Of a stretch of 64,000 nt of DNA, positions 23,775 through 36,278 are shown piece by piece. The first letter of the stretch is position 1, and each line of letters begins with the position of its first letter. A program made the translations under genes and the position numbers. The stretch is taken from NCBI GenBank assembly GCA_031835245.1, contig JAVKOQ010000136.1:79953-143952 (forward strand). Direction: 5' to 3'. This DNA is from Balamuthia mandrillaris (taxonomy: Eukaryota > Discosea > Longamoebia > Balamuthiidae). The notes below the pieces were generated by a model. That model saw only the letters and a program-made list of their open reading frames with translations, was not told the origin of the DNA and did not search any database.

Positions 23775-25706
23775 TGCCAGCGTTCTTAACATTCTTTTCT
23801 GCTGCATTTGTTTTATTCAGGTGGCGAGTCTTCTACGTTCGTGGCTCCGTCTTTTAAAACTGAGAAAGAGGAACTATTAAGGGAATTCAAGGAACTTATT
23901 AAGGTATCTTCTCCTTCACATCGCAACGTGTTCTTTTTGTTTGTTTGTTTGTTGTTTGGACTGTTTCACCTTCAATGCACCGACTCGTATTTTTAAGGAA
24001 AACAACGAAGAAATCATGCGTGAAAATAGAAAGCTAAAGGAGGAGATGAGTAAAATGCAAGGTCTTCTTCTCCAATTTATTCAAGCCCAGCAACAAAATA
24101 ACAATTCCAGCAATAATGCCACCAATGCGTACGCATCCGACAGCTACAGCAGCAACAAACGTTCCTTTCGGTTTCCCCAAGAAGATGCTGGTCCTTCCAT
24201 GCGTTCTTCTTCACCATCAGGACATCCTCCTTATCCTTCCTTCCCTTCTTCTTCATCCTCCTCTCCTTCCTCCTCCTTTGAAGATGCTGATTTCCATCAT
24301 CCTCATCACCATCGTCATCGTCATCAAAATGACGAGGAAGAGACCTATCGTTACACAGCTTCCATTTCTGTACGGAGAAAACAAAGCGCAGGAAGCGGAG
24401 GAGAAGATAACAACGTTAGAGCCAGAATACTCTATACTTCCTCTCATCCATGTCCCTCTCTGCGGCCTCCTTGTCTCTATATGCAGCTGGATGCCTTTAC
24501 GGTGCCGGTGTCGCCCTCTGCCTCTCGCCTGCCTGCTCAGTCCATGATACCTCTCCTACAGCAGAGCGGCTTGCAGAAGCCCTATGCCATCATGCAGCCG
24601 CCTTCGCCCACTACTGGTGTCATTCTCGTTGCCAATGAGCCCATCTGTAAACTTTTCCAATATGATCAAGTAGCGACTCTCTCTTTTTTCCTCTCTTCTC
24701 ATCCTCTTGTACCTCCATTTCCTTATCTTATTTTTTATTTTTTATTTTTTTTCTGTAGAGCGAACTCGTGGGACTTACGCCAAAACGATTGGAGCTTCTT
24801 CCTATTCCCGTTCGTTATTACTTTACCGAGCTGCTTGCTCCCCTGTTGCAGCCTCACCACGATTCTGTTTCCATGACCGTCAGGTATGCGTCTTTTCTCT
24901 CTTCTCTGTTGTCTCTTTGAGCTAACACCAACAAACTTATACAAAGGGTGAGGACGATCTGGCGTACAAAGTTAGGAGACTTATTCGAGGCCACTTCCGC
25001 GTTTCAAGTGTTCTATGACCAAACAGGCAATCCATTGTGGTCTCTGTGCAGCTTTGAGGACATCAATTTCACTCTCTCTGATGAGATCTTGAGCGAAATC
25101 CGCAAACAGGAAAAGCGGCTCTCTCATCTCATCATTGAATCCAATTGTCCCGTCTGTAGAACGGAGCGTCACTCTTGTACATGTAAAGGCGCTGCTATCT
25201 CTTCATCATCCGCCTCAAGCGATGCTGTTACCACCTTTCAAAGCATCAACGAAGAGGAAGATGAAATCGTTCAGAGCGACCGTTTCGTGGTTGACACTGC
25301 CAACGGTCGTTCTTCATCTTCTCCTCCTCCCTCCTCTTCTTCATCTGCTTCTGCTTCGGATGGACAGCTTTTGGCTGGTGGGTCTCCTCCATCCAACTTC
25401 TTGACGGCCGAGAGCTTTTCCCCTTTTCCTTTCGGAACAGGAGGTTCCCCTCTAAGCGGCTTCTCCTCTTCTCCGCCCTCTTTCTTCACGCACCTGTCCT
25501 CTTCTTGTCAACCCATTTCCTTCACAAGCCCTTACAACAATTCTCCCATTTTGTCTTCCTCCTCTCAGCAGGCTACGTTGCCTTATTCTGTCACCACCGC
25601 CACTCCCTCCACCACTTCCGCTTCCTCTTCTTCCACATCTTCTGCATCGCCGCCTTCCTCTCCGCATTTCAATTCTCTCTTCTCGTTTTTGCCTCTTTCT
25701 CCATAA
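22576..25706 (+). CDS. Zn2Cys6 binuclear-cluster transcription factor with PAS domain
   Basis: Seven exons splice in frame. The zinc cluster is split by intron 1: CSNCQKSHSACDNG, then RPCRRCITIGKTDSC (spacing CX2CX6CX5CX2CX8C). A basic linker KRGRKPIKD and an LREFKELIKENNEEIMRENRK coiled coil follow, as in fungal binuclear-cluster dimers. The coiled coil leads into a PAS-like domain: TGVILVANEPICKLFQYDQ, then SELVGLTPKRLELLPIP and a PAC-like segment with VFYDQTGNPLWSLCSFEDI. The N-terminus is Ser/Pro/His-rich, and the C-terminus Ser/Pro-rich with CPVC/CTC pairs. The layout matches fungal ERT1/AcuK-type gluconeogenic regulators, whose PAS region senses metabolites; amoebozoans are the other main group with such factors. 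The target genes are unknown. Confidence 0.88.
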
Positions 25707-25810
25707 GTTGCATCTCTCTCCTCTTGCTCACTGTAAATATCGCAATGTGCTCTATTTTTTGTGCAGAATTTTTCAAGCCTCTAAACAATACATATGCATC
25801 CCATCCCATG

Positions 25811-25847
<37 letters not shown>

Positions 25848-26324
25848 AAAACTTTTTTATGCCATCAGCTGCACGTCCTGGCAGCCGACGCCACGCGCTT
25901 CATCCCCTTGGGTAGCGTTTTCCAGTAGGTAGCGCAGCCAGTGCCGGGCCGTTCTATCGCCAACGGAGACCAAGGCCCGGCAAGGCTTGCCTGTCGACAT
26001 AAACTGTTCTCCTTGCGGAGGTTGAGGTGCGCCTAAAACACCACGCCGTTACTGCGCTCGCCGCACGAGAAGCTGCCCTCTTCTTCGGATAGAAAACAGC
26101 AAAACAAAAAAAAATAGAACGGCAAAAAAAAAAGGGGTTGCTGTTGTGTTCCCCATCGGCGGATCGGCATTCACCACCGCGCCTCTCTCTCTCTCTCTCT
26201 CTCTCTCAAGAGCAGCCGCGGCCACTTTTGCAAAAAAACAGAAGAGAGAGTGAGAGGGTCACCAAAACAATAAATAATAATCACCGACCGAAGAAGTAGC
26301 GGAAGAAAAGCGAAAGTAACAAAG
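25707..26324. other. Spacer between the PAS factor and the RasGEF gene
   Basis: It begins with the 3' region of the upstream gene, including a (CT)n run at 25812-25844. Next is a GC-rich patch (25860-26090) with a small minus-strand open frame, listed separately. It ends with a second (CT)n run at 26184-26208 and the RasGEF 5' region. Confidence 0.5.
25857..26000 (-). CDS. Small open frame, possible terminal exon of a short gene
   Basis: An ATG-started frame of 47 codons (MSTGKPCRALVSVGDRTARH onwards) lies in a GC-rich patch like the coding parts of neighbouring genes. The frame stays open upstream to a TTTTAG that could be a splice acceptor. It has no recognisable domain and no flanking exon I can prove. 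It may equally be chance. Confidence 0.25.
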   Translation of the reverse strand: MSTGKPCRALVSVGDRTARHWLRYLLENATQGDEARGVGCQDVQLMA

Positions 26325-29300
26325 ATGGAGAACAAACAAAAGGAAAAAGGGATCGGTGGAGGAGGAGGAGGGAATCAAGGGGATTGGATGGAGGGAGGGG
26401 TGCATGTGCTGTCGGTAGGGGAGGACGCGACGGCAGAGTCGGTGCTGGCGTGTGCCATTTTCAAAGCGAGAATGGAGGTGGACCCCAGCTTCCTGAACAG
26501 CGCCACCCTTCGCAAGACCTCCAAGTTGAAAAAGATGACATCCAAAAAGCCGTTGAAAAAGTGTAAATTTATAGGTTTGTTCTCCTCTTGCCTGTTCTAG
26601 CAGCGCTGTTCTTGTTGTTGCTAGTGCTAGTGCTTCTTGTTCTTTTTCTACTTCTCCTGCAACACTTTTCGTTTCGTTTGTTTTTATTATTGCTCTTTTG
26701 CTGAGATCTCTCTCTCTCCTCTTATGTTTAACAACGAAGGCCATGAGGCCATCAACTGGATGCGTCAGAGCTTGGGCGTGGTGTCCCGAGGGGTTGGCAT
26801 TGAGCTTGGACAAAGATTGTTGGCCTGCAACCTGATATTTAGCTCCATGCAGCCTTCCCAATTTCTTGACGATCAAACTGTTTACTATTTCTTGGTTTTT
26901 ATTTCACCTTCCCACTTCTTTGTCTCGCTTCATCGTTGTCTATTTTTCTCTCTCGTGGACTTTGTCTTTCTCGTTCTCTTGTTCTTGTTTCTATCAACAG
27001 CAACAACATAATAACAACCCATTTTCATTTTTCAGGAAGAAGATATGAAGTACAGAAGCAACGCCCTCGATTGGCAGAGCCAACTGCAAGCCTCACTAAC
27101 AACTCTCATGCAAGAAATCTCCAATAATAACAACAGTGCCAACACCCAAAATAACAACATGGACAGTGGCAACAGAACAACGAAACGGGGGATGAGTAAT
27201 ACTGCCACTAGTCCCAGAGGAGAATCCTTCTCTCCAACGCATCCAGTAGGGTCTTCTTCAGCATCTGCAGTTCTCACTCGCAAAGGAGCAGGCGGTGGAG
27301 GAGGAGCTAGTGGGAAAGTATTTTCTTCAATTGCTTCATCTTCGCCAACTTCTTCTATTCCTTCTTCGCCTACTTCTTTTTCTCCATCGTCTGCCAACAA
27401 TAGTCTTGAAGAATTAACATCACCAAGAAGCAAGCACAAAGGAAGCAACAGTGGCATCAACCAACTTCGAGCCAAGTTTTATGCGTTGCAATTCTCTGCC
27501 AAAGAATCAATGCGCAAACAAATGGCAAAAGGTTCATCCAAAGATAGCATCATCAACAAAAGAAAGGAGTGGGAGACAAATAGTGGAGGAGTAGGAGGAA
27601 GTGGGATAGGCGGAGCAACAGGAGTAGGAACGGGTGGCACAGGAACAGGAGGAGGCGAGGAGAAAAGTAAGAGAGATAAGGTGAGAGAATCAATGCAAGT
27701 TACTGTAAATCCATTTTTGCAGGATAGGGCGCTTCGTGAGCTGGTCAATAATGACTATACTTCTGGCGACGAGTCCATTCTCATAAGTATGCTATCTTTT
27801 TTTATTCTTGCAATTTGGCTGTTTTAACTGTTGTTGTTTGTTCGTCTTCTTATTCTCTTTTTTTTTTTTCCTCCGTCTTTCAATAACAACAGACGCCAAC
27901 AAGGACTACGAAGATGGGGTGGCCTTTGGCCTCGCGACGTTGGAATCCGTTCCAGCGGCAGTACAGGCAGCTTGGTCCCATAGCAGAAATAAATCGGGCA
28001 GAAGACAAGGAGGCTCCTACATCATTGCCGAAAACGCAAATCCAAATTCTTCGTCCACCTCTGCCATTTCCCCGTCTGTTCCTTCTTCTCCTCCTTCATC
28101 TTCTGCTACATCCGCTTCATCTTCTTCTACCCCTTCTACTTCTTCGTCTAATTCTTTTACCTCTGCGTCGTCTTCATCAACTTCTTCAACTTCTCCTTCT
28201 CCTTCGACTACAGCTTCTTCTACTATTCCGACTCCCTCGCAACAAGAGCAAGATAAGCAACTGCAACAACAGCAGTCAACTCGCACTTACTCGATGACGA
28301 CTGTAGTTCCGGTTTTTGCTTCCACTTCTACAGGCTCAACTATTTTAACGAAACAAAAAAAGGCATCTTTTTTTCCCCTCTTCTTCTCTCTCTGTTATAC
28401 TCGTTCTAATCCTTGTTGTTTGGTGTTATCAGAAAGAGCAACTGTGGACATGGGAAGAAGAAGACAGTGACGACATTCGTTACTTTGCTTGCACGCATAC
28501 TGGCGCTATTCCCAAGATTCGAGCTGCCACTCCTGACCGCCTCGTTGAATGGTTGACCTCTGTCAAATACTTTGGTATTGTTACCCAGTAATTCTCTTTA
28601 TCGTTTTGTTTTCATTGCTAATATATGTCAAATACAGACACTAAGTTCAGAGAAGCATTTTTGTTGACGTATCGTTCCTTCATGACACCAAGAGACCTGC
28701 TCGAGAAATTATATGAAAGATATCCTTGTTCTTGTGTATTTGTTCTCTCTCTCTCTCTCTCTCTCTCTCATTTCTCCCTTTGTTTTTTGTCTTGGTGGGA
28801 CATTATCCTTGACTATACCTTTTGGATGTCTACATTCTTTATGCAACCTCCAACTTGTGACGCAACAGCAGAGGAAATGGAAGAATTTGCACAGATGATT
28901 AGTACTCTTCGTCTCAAGTAAGTTTAAAACTTCTATTCTTTTGCAATACTTTGTTTGTTTGTTTATTAACTTGTGTTTTTTATCTTCTTGTCCACAGAGT
29001 TTTGACGGTGATAAAATATTGGATAAAGTTCCACTTTAAAGATTTTTTGGAGGAAGAGTCTCTCAGCGAAGAGATGCACTACTTTCTGCAACAAGTAGCC
29101 CCACGCTGCGTTGCACAATCCTCCGCCGCTTCTCTTCTTGATGCTGAGTTTAGGGTTTGTTTTTGTTTGTTTACTTTTTTATTTTATTTTAACGCTTAGA
29201 ACCTCTCTTATTCTTTCAATAGAAAATGGAGGAAAAGCACCATAAAATGTCGCTTAACCAAAAGAAAAAAGAACAAGAAGCGCTCACTCCGAACAAAGTC

Positions 29301-31072
29301 GTTTCCAATCAGCTCTTATCACGAAGCCATCGTCTCATTATTCTGACAGAAAGCGAAACCAAGGGAGAAGGGAAACGAATTGGGTACAGCGAAGAACTGT
29401 CCATCAAGGAACTGGCGGAGCAAATGACTTTGCTGGAGCATTCCACCTATTCTTCCATTCGTCCGTCAGAGTGCTTGAACAAGGCGTGGAGCTCCGAAAA
29501 GAAGAAACATGAACTCGCGCCCAATGTTATGCGCATGATCTCCCGTTTCAATATGGTACGTTTCTTTTCTACTTTCTTCCGTTTCTTTGGTTATTCTTTT
29601 GCCGCCGTGATACTCATGGAACAAACCAAAGACAAGTCAATGGGTAACCAGCGAAATAGTGGGAAAAGTGAAGCTATCGGATCGAGTGGCGGCCATAAAG
29701 CGTTTTCTTCAATTGGGCAAGTGTTTTGCTGATTTACGGAACTACAACGGTGTTATCGAAGTTATGTCCGGTATCAACAGTTCTCCTGTTCGACGGCTTA
29801 AAAGTGCACTCGAAGTACATATCAGTTTCCTCCTGTTCCGTTGCCTGCTCTCTCCCTTTGAAATGTGAACTCATAAATGTTGGGGTATACATCTTGTAGG
29901 AAGCGAAAAAGGACGAACAAACAAATGCAGCGTTTGAAATGTTGGACGCTATCTCTGATCATAGCGAACGTTACAAGAACATGAGAGGATTACTCCGTTC
30001 CTCCTCAACACCTGCAATTCCTTACATCGGTAGGCGTTACTTTTTCGCTTTCTGTTTCTTTCCTTTCATTTTTTTTTTTATTGGGATTAATTTTCTTGAT
30101 AAACAGGGATCTATTTGACGGATCTTACTTTCATCGAGGATGGTAATCCCAATGAAGTTGACGGATTGGTCAACTGGAACAAAAGACAAATGTTGGCTTC
30201 TGTTATATCAGAAGCACTCTTATATCAATCTCAGCCTTATCCCATTCAGGTATATCTCTTTGGTTCTTGTTCTTTCTTTTAATAATTATATAAATATTTT
30301 CTGACCTTATAATTCCTAAAAAAAATAGGAAAAGGAAGAAGTACAAGAATGGCTTCAACACCTGCCATCCGTGTCCGAAGAGGAAGCCTACGACCTCTCT
30401 CTTCGAGTGGAGCCACGAGACACCTCAGAGGCGTTTGAGAAGATGTTAATGGAAGAGGACAAGCTAAGAGCGGAGATCCATCGGCTGCAACTTCGAATTG
30501 ACCATTTGGAGAGTAACAACAAGAAACTGAAGAAGAAGAACTCGAAGTTGACCCACGAGCTCAAAAACCAGCAACGACTCAGCTCTGAAGCTGCAGTCAT
30601 CCTTCGAAAGAATGCGATGAAGAAAAAACTAAAGAAACAGCAACAACAGCAACCTAACCAACAACAACAAGAAGTATCTTCTCCTTCATCGTCATCAACG
30701 CCATCCTCTCGTCATGCAACGGGAACCTCATCACCTTCATCTGCTCCTCCAATTGCTACAGTTCCACCTCCAAAAGCTTATTCCATGTACTCGGTCTCTC
30801 CTCCATCTTTTTCGAACTCTTCGGAAGCCATTTCATCTTGTTCGTTGCCATCTGATACGATCACAACACGATCCGTCTCGCAGGGTTTCACTTCTTCTTC
30901 CAACGGTTCACTTCAACACCAAGCAACTTTCTCTCCTCCACTGTCTCCCTCTACTCAAACAAACACAATCTCTTCTTCGTCGACGAACACTTCAAACGAA
31001 GCTTGCTCATCAGGGCGACTTCGACCGCCACGACCGACTAAACCACTTCCGCCTCCTCCTCAAACGCCCTAA
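26325..31072 (+). CDS. DEP-domain Ras guanine-nucleotide exchange factor
   Basis: This is a Ras-family GEF acting at membranes. About 13 exons run in phase. Near the N-terminus GHEAINWMRQSLGVVSRG and LGQRLLACNLI form a DEP domain, a membrane or phospholipid targeting module. Asn/Ser/Gly-rich disorder follows. The RasGEF-N motif is FREAFLLTYRSFMTPRDLLE. The catalytic CDC25 domain shows ELAEQMTLLEHSTYSSIRPSE, FNMTSQWVTSEIV, LRNYNGVIEVMSGINSSPV, RLKSALE and GIYLTDLTFIEDGNPN, the last two being core Ras-contact elements. The C-terminus has a coiled coil (LRAEIHRLQLRIDHLE) and a Pro-rich tail ending PLPPPPQTP. The GTPase partner is not predictable. Dictyostelium has many such GEFs for chemotaxis and macropinocytosis. 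Confidence 0.88.
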
Positions 31073-31079
31073 TCTCCGT

Positions 31080-31082
<3 letters not shown>

Positions 31083-31115
<33 letters not shown>
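31083..31115. repeat. (CT)n microsatellite between convergent genes
   Basis: About 16 CT units begin 11 bases after the RasGEF stop, in the 150-bp spacer shared with the convergent WASP-like gene. Confidence 0.9.
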
Positions 31116-31119
<4 letters not shown>

Positions 31120-31221
31120 TGATCTCTTTCCTCTTATTTATTTGTTGTGCTGATGGCTCTATCTTCTGTTGTGTAATATTCAGTTTTTGACTTAGGCGTA
31201 CATTTTTCTTTTTTGAGAGGA

Positions 31222-34200
31222 TTACATTTCTGCTTCCTCGTCATCCCATCCGCTGTTGTCAATGTTATCGTCTTCTTGCATCAGCTGTCGGCGTTCAATA
31301 AGAGCTCTCGCGATGACGGCGAGCATGCTTCCTTCGTCCTCGCTTTCCTGTGCTGTCATTGCCCCAATGTTTATAGACTGCAAAACAGACAACATAAGTT
31401 AATCTCCAAGGAGAAGAGAGGAGAAGACAAGAGAAGAGAGACATACGACTCGTTTGAGCATTACGGAAGGATTACGAATGGAAGCTAACAAGTCTTTGTT
31501 TACCCCACCACCAGCAGCTAGCTGCGTAAGAGCTGGTGGGAGCGGAGGAGGAGCAGCAGCTGGTGGAGGCGGAGGAGGTGCACCTCCTCCTGATGTTGAT
31601 ACCGAGGGAGCTGAAGATAAAGAAGCAACCGGGACAGCACTTCTGCTGTTAGCGGCATCTTTCAATTTGGCGCGAAGCTCCGCAATCTCTTCCTGCGATC
31701 GTTGTTGGTGGGTGCGGTAGCTTTGGTTGGCTGCTTCGGCGTCGGCGGCTCTTGTCTCGGCCTCCGTCTTTTCTTGCAGAATGCGTTGAATGCGTGAAGA
31801 TTGTTCGGCCAGTTGTTGAAGCAGTTGCTCTCTGATAAAGAGAGCACAGTGTTAAAAACATCACAGAGATTTCAATAAACACAACATACACGTACTTTTG
31901 TTCTAAAAGTTTGCTGGTATGCGCTTCCTCATTATTATTGTTGGACATCTTCTCCAAGTTGGCAATCTTTTGCAGTAACTTGGTGTTTTCGGATTGGACT
32001 CTGCTGAGAGCTGCTTCTTGCTCTAGTTGCAACATTTGCTGTCTCCTATCGGCAGCCTCCAACTTGGCGCTCGCTTCCATTAGCCTCTTCTCCAATGAAG
32101 CATTGCTTTGCTCCAGTTGGCTCTTGCTCTTCTTTTCATCTTCCAACATCTGTCTCATCTTCTCTTGCTGAGCATTGTTGGACCGTTGTTCCACTTCCAG
32201 CCGTTTGTTTAGCTCCATTATCGTATCTTCTTTTTCTTTGTGGAGTTTCTCTTGTTGAACATTTTGTTGAGTCTGTTGTTGCCGAAGTTGAGCCTTCAGC
32301 TCTTCTGTCTTCTGCTTCAATGCCGACATTTGAGACGAGTGTTCTTCTTTGGCAGCGTTTAGTCGCTGTTGCAAAGCGAGCTGCTCCGTTTGCAGTTCCT
32401 CTCTTCGCTTGCGTTCCTGCTCCATTTCTTTCTCTTTTTCTAGTTCCAAGTTTCTCAACGCATCTTTCAACTGGCTCGTCTCGTTCTCGTATCTTTGAGA
32501 GAGTTCATTTTGTCTCTGTTGTTGCATCTTCTCTCTTTCCTCCAACTCTTTCTTGTGTCGATGCCTCCAACTCTCCATCTCTTCAGCAAACTTTGAACGA
32601 ACCGCTTCGAGTTCTTTTGTGACTTCCGAACTGGAGAGAGAAGCGCTCTTTGCTTTCATTCTCAACTCTGCCATTTCCATGTTCAGCTGTCTGTTCTGTT
32701 CTTGCAGCTTCTCCGCTTCTTCTCTTCTCTGTTGCGTCAACGCTTGTTCTCTCTCTTCCGCTTTTCTCTCCATTTCTCTTTGTCTCTGCTCCATTTCTTC
32801 CAATCGTTTCTTCCGCGTCTCGTTGGTGACATTCGCTCGCTTCAGCTCTGCTTCGAGAGACGTCTTTTCTTGCTTCAACTTTTGAACTTGCGAAGTTAAG
32901 TCCAGAGACAGCTTCTCCATTTCCGACTTTAGCACTTGTTGGCCTTGACTCGCTTCCTTTTTCTTGCTCTGCAACATGTCATTTGCTCGTTGTAGCTCCT
33001 CACGCAGCTGTTTGCTTTCCTCCTCCACCTCTTTGTGTCTCTTTCTTTCCATCTCCAATTCCACCAAGAACTTGTCTCTTTCTTGAGTTAACAGAAGCTT
33101 CTCTGCCTCCGCTTTTCTCTCGTTTTGTTGGCTTTGTTCGATTTGAAGGAATAAACTCTGTCTCGCTTTGCCGTCGTTCACCTCCCAACGTTGTTTTAGC
33201 CCTCTCAGCTCGTCCACTTCCAACAAGAGCTCTTTGTTTTTGGCTTCCAACTCGCCCAATCGTTCTTCTTTCACTTGTTTCAGTTCTCTTTGTAGCTTTT
33301 CGAGGTTAACTCTCAACACGGAGTTCTCTTTGTTCAATTCTTGAATCTTGTTGTTGCTTTCTGAAGGCGATGATGGAGAAGAGAAAGAAGAAGAAGAAAC
33401 AGAAGGTTTGCGGGCCGAAGCAGCTAATGTCTTTTGCCGCAACTCTTGTTCGAGGCGTTCACGTTCTCGCTGTAACTCTGCTCGTTCTTTAACGAGTTGG
33501 TTTCGTTCTTGCATCAATCGCGAGTTTTCCGAACGTAATCCTTCATTGTCTTTCATCGCTCGTTCAGTCTTCCCTTTCCATTCTTGTATCGCTTCCGCTT
33601 CCTTGTTGGTACCATTGTTATTGCTGAAAGTTTGAGAATGCAGAGGAGGTCGTTGTGGAAGTCCTTTTCTTCCTGAAAAAGCAGAATAAGATGATGATGA
33701 TGAGGAGGATTGAGAGGAAGAAGAACGCGGAGGAGAAAAGGACGAAGGTGATGGAACAGGTGGTAAAGGTTGTTGATAGGTTTGTTGCTGATGAGGTTGT
33801 TGAGGTTCCCAAACTAAACTATCTTTTCTGGCAAAAGCACCTCCTATCGGTCTTCTGTTTGGCAACGTGCCTGCTCTTCCTCCTCTTCCTCTTGTTGCTG
33901 AGGAAGAAGCAGAAAGAGGAAGGGAGGGAAGGTCAGTATTGGCAGTGGAGGAAGAAGGTGGCGGAGGAAGAGCCACGTTCAAGATGTAGAGAGCCTCCTC
34001 GCGCGTCATTTCGGAGGCTCCAAACGACGTTAGGCAGTCGTTTATGCCACTAAGCATTGTATATAACTCTGGAGGAAAGCCTTCCTCTGACATCTTGGTG
34101 AAAAGTGTGATGCATTGTTAAACAGAATGAAAAATAAAAGAGAAAATAGAAGAAAGAAAACAGCGAGGAGGAGCAGTACCGCAAAACCGCCTTTCTTTTG

Positions 34201-34389
34201 GTCCCAAGCGATGTGTCCGGTGTGTTTGCTGCTGATGGGAGCGCTAATGACGCTCTCCTGCGGAGTGGAGGACGGTTGCTGTTCTTTTGAGCTGAACGGG
34301 GAGGACACGCCACCAACCTTCTCTCTGATCTTATCAACCGCATTCCTTCCGCCCGCAAAACGTTTCTTCTTCCTTGTGTCGATAAAAGG

Positions 34390-34441
<52 letters not shown>

Positions 34442-34887
34442 TACTCAGTTCTAGTGAGGGGGACAGCGGAAGAGGAGGCAGCAAAGGGAGAAGTAGCAGC
34501 AGGAGCAGAAGCAACCACAGAAGAAGACGTGGACCGCAGCGGCGGACTATTTGCGTTGGCAGCATTATTGTTGTTGTTGCTGGTATTGGTGGCACTGCTT
34601 TTGTTGTTGCTCGAAAAGGTAGAAGGAAGATTTTTGAAAGCTTTTTTCAGCGTTTCACCAGCTTGAGAGGCTTTGTTGGCCACTTTGGTTGTTGGCGAAG
34701 CGGAGGCAGAGGTTGACAAAGAGGCGGAAGCGGAGCGAACGGAAGAAGGCGAAGAAGAAGAGGAGGGGGTCGAGGGTGATGATTGATGAGGGTGAAGACA
34801 ATTGGAACACTTGGCGGGTTGAAAAGGGTTCGCCACAAAGTCGGCGCAGTCGCAACCGGCGTGCGAACACCTTCCGCGAGACGCCAT
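31222..34887 (-). CDS. WASP-like actin nucleation factor: CRIB, long coiled coil, WH2 and acidic tail
   Basis: This is a probable Rho-GTPase-controlled activator of Arp2/3 at the cell cortex. Five exons encode about 1,060 residues. The N-terminus has a Cys motif, CSHAGCDCADF then CSNCLHPH, frequent in amoebozoan signalling proteins, followed by Ser/Asn-rich disorder. The CRIB/GBD is VISAPISSKHTGHIAWDQKK, continuing PPELYTMLSGI as in WASP. About 600 residues of uninterrupted coiled coil (Gln/Glu/Lys heptads) follow. Then come the poly-Pro GGGAPPPPPPAAAPPP, a WH2 motif DLLASIRNPSVMLKRV, a central helix SMLAVIARALIERRQLM, and an acidic end with the key Trp, SGWDDEEAEM. WASPs normally have a WH1 domain and lack the coiled coil; here WH1 is absent. 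An intron holds a (CT)n tract. Confidence 0.85.
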
Positions 34888-35312
34888 TCTTCACCGTTAC
34901 GCGTTCGCGAACAAAAAAGCACCCCGGCAAGCAACGGTTTGTTTCAAAGGGAAACGTTCAGGCCTGCGGGGTTTTAGAAATGGGCACACGTCATTCACAT
35001 CCAAAAAAAGGCATTACTCCGTAATTGCGGCAAAAAAAGGAAAAATCGACGTCACGATGTGCAAATAAAGGAAAAATTAATTCAAAAGCTTCATGTCGAC
35101 AAAAGAAAGAAAACAAAGGGTGAGGGGGGACGGGATTGGACTGACTTATTCCCACCACCTCTTCTGTCAGGGGGGCAGTAAGTTTGCTTTGGTGCCGGCA
35201 CCCTTGCCTCTGAGCGAGTCGTTGGATGAGCTGTGAGCAGGAAAAACGCCGCCACTGTACAGTTTAAACGCCATTATTATTCAAGCAAAAAAGAAACGTA
35301 ATAAGCGAGTCT
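34888..35312. other. Spacer upstream of the WASP-like gene
   Basis: This is the 5' region of the WASP-like gene and the 3' region of the next minus-strand gene. It holds A-rich runs and a few short open frames without domain features. I see nothing else in it. Confidence 0.4.
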
Positions 35313-36278
35313 TCATTCTCGAGATGCAGACTTTCGTCTTTTGCGTTGCGGCTTGGCGGTTGACTGACCTGGCTTGGCAGCGCTACCTCGTCGTACCCTT
35401 TCACTCCTTTTCTTGCAGGCAGTGCCATTCATTTCCTCTGGTGGCCTGTTATGGCGAGGCTTGATGAATCGCAACCCACCGCCAACGCCAAGGATTCCTC
35501 TTTCGCAGGTCATCGTAGAAGGCTGTTGGTGATGTTCCTCTCGGGCTGTTTGCCGTGGTTGATACCTCCTGTCGGCGTTGAGAGCGGACAAGCGCAGAGG
35601 AGGTTCCAAGCTTCTCGCCAATGTTCTGATGCCCAAGTCTTCCATGCAATTGAAGGAGAGGCTGCGGAACGTATCGGTGGTTCTGCTTCCGTCAGAGCGC
35701 CTCTTCTGCTCTGCTGTTGCTGCTTCTTCCTTGGCAAACGGGGAGCGTGCTTCCTCCTCTGCGTCGAACAACGCGCTTTCTAACAAGGAGGAGGTGGATG
35801 GTCCTGCTGCTGCGGCAGTGGTCTTGGGCGCAAACTCATCCGGCGCAGGAACGTGATGGCTTGTGGGAAAGCAGGGTGAGGAGAAGCCTTCCAAGTAGGA
35901 CGGAGGAAGGGCAAGCGGAGGCGGCTCCAAATCCCACTCATAACTGGGACGGGGAGCCGGAGGGCACAGCGGACGAGAAGACAGCATAAGAGGAGAGGAG
36001 AGCATCCCCTCCCATTGGTCCTCCTGTTTGATGCACCCAAACGAATGGGAGTGCCACTGAGGATGAGAGTAGGAGTGCAAGTCGAAGGGAAAGCCGGTCC
36101 CAGAGGAAGGAGGCGCCTCTGCGTTGTGGAAAGAAGAGCATTCGGCGGGAGTGCGAGGGGGGGAGCACCACGCTTGCATCAGAGCGTTCCAACTAGGGGA
36201 AGAGGACGAGTATGGTGAAGGTTCCTGCGGAAAAGCAGGAGAGTCCAGCGCCATCGGTGTGAAGACTGTTTGCGCCAT
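35313..36278 (-). CDS. Unknown Ser/Pro-rich protein with basic C-terminus
   Basis: One ATG-started frame of 321 residues has no needed intron. The first 190 residues are rich in Ser, Pro, Phe and Trp (for example EPSPYSSSSPSWNALMQAW and CIKQEDQWEGML), as in activation domains. The C-terminus is strongly basic, with KKRSERVRRGS and KPQRKRRKSASRE, good nuclear localisation signals. No DNA-binding fold is evident. A nuclear regulator is a reasonable guess only. Codon choice is GC-rich like nearby genes, which supports it being real. Confidence 0.65.
   Translation of the reverse strand: MAQTVFTPMALDSPAFPQEPSPYSSSSPSWNALMQAWCSPPRTPAECSSFHNAEAPPSSGTGFPFDLHSYSHPQWHSHSFGCIKQEDQWEGMLSSPLMLSSRPLCPPAPRPSYEWDLEPPPLALPPSYLEGFSSPCFPTSHHVPAPDEFAPKTTAAAAGPSTSSLLESALFDAEEEARSPFAKEEAATAEQKRRSDGSRTTDTFRSLSFNCMEDLGIRTLARSLEPPLRLSALNADRRYQPRQTAREEHHQQPSTMTCERGILGVGGGLRFIKPRHNRPPEEMNGTACKKRSERVRRGSAAKPGQSTAKPQRKRRKSASRE

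Noticed and set aside
31911-33309. Ser/Cys/Phe-rich plus-strand frames
   Set aside because: They are antisense shadows of the WASP-like coiled coil on the minus strand.
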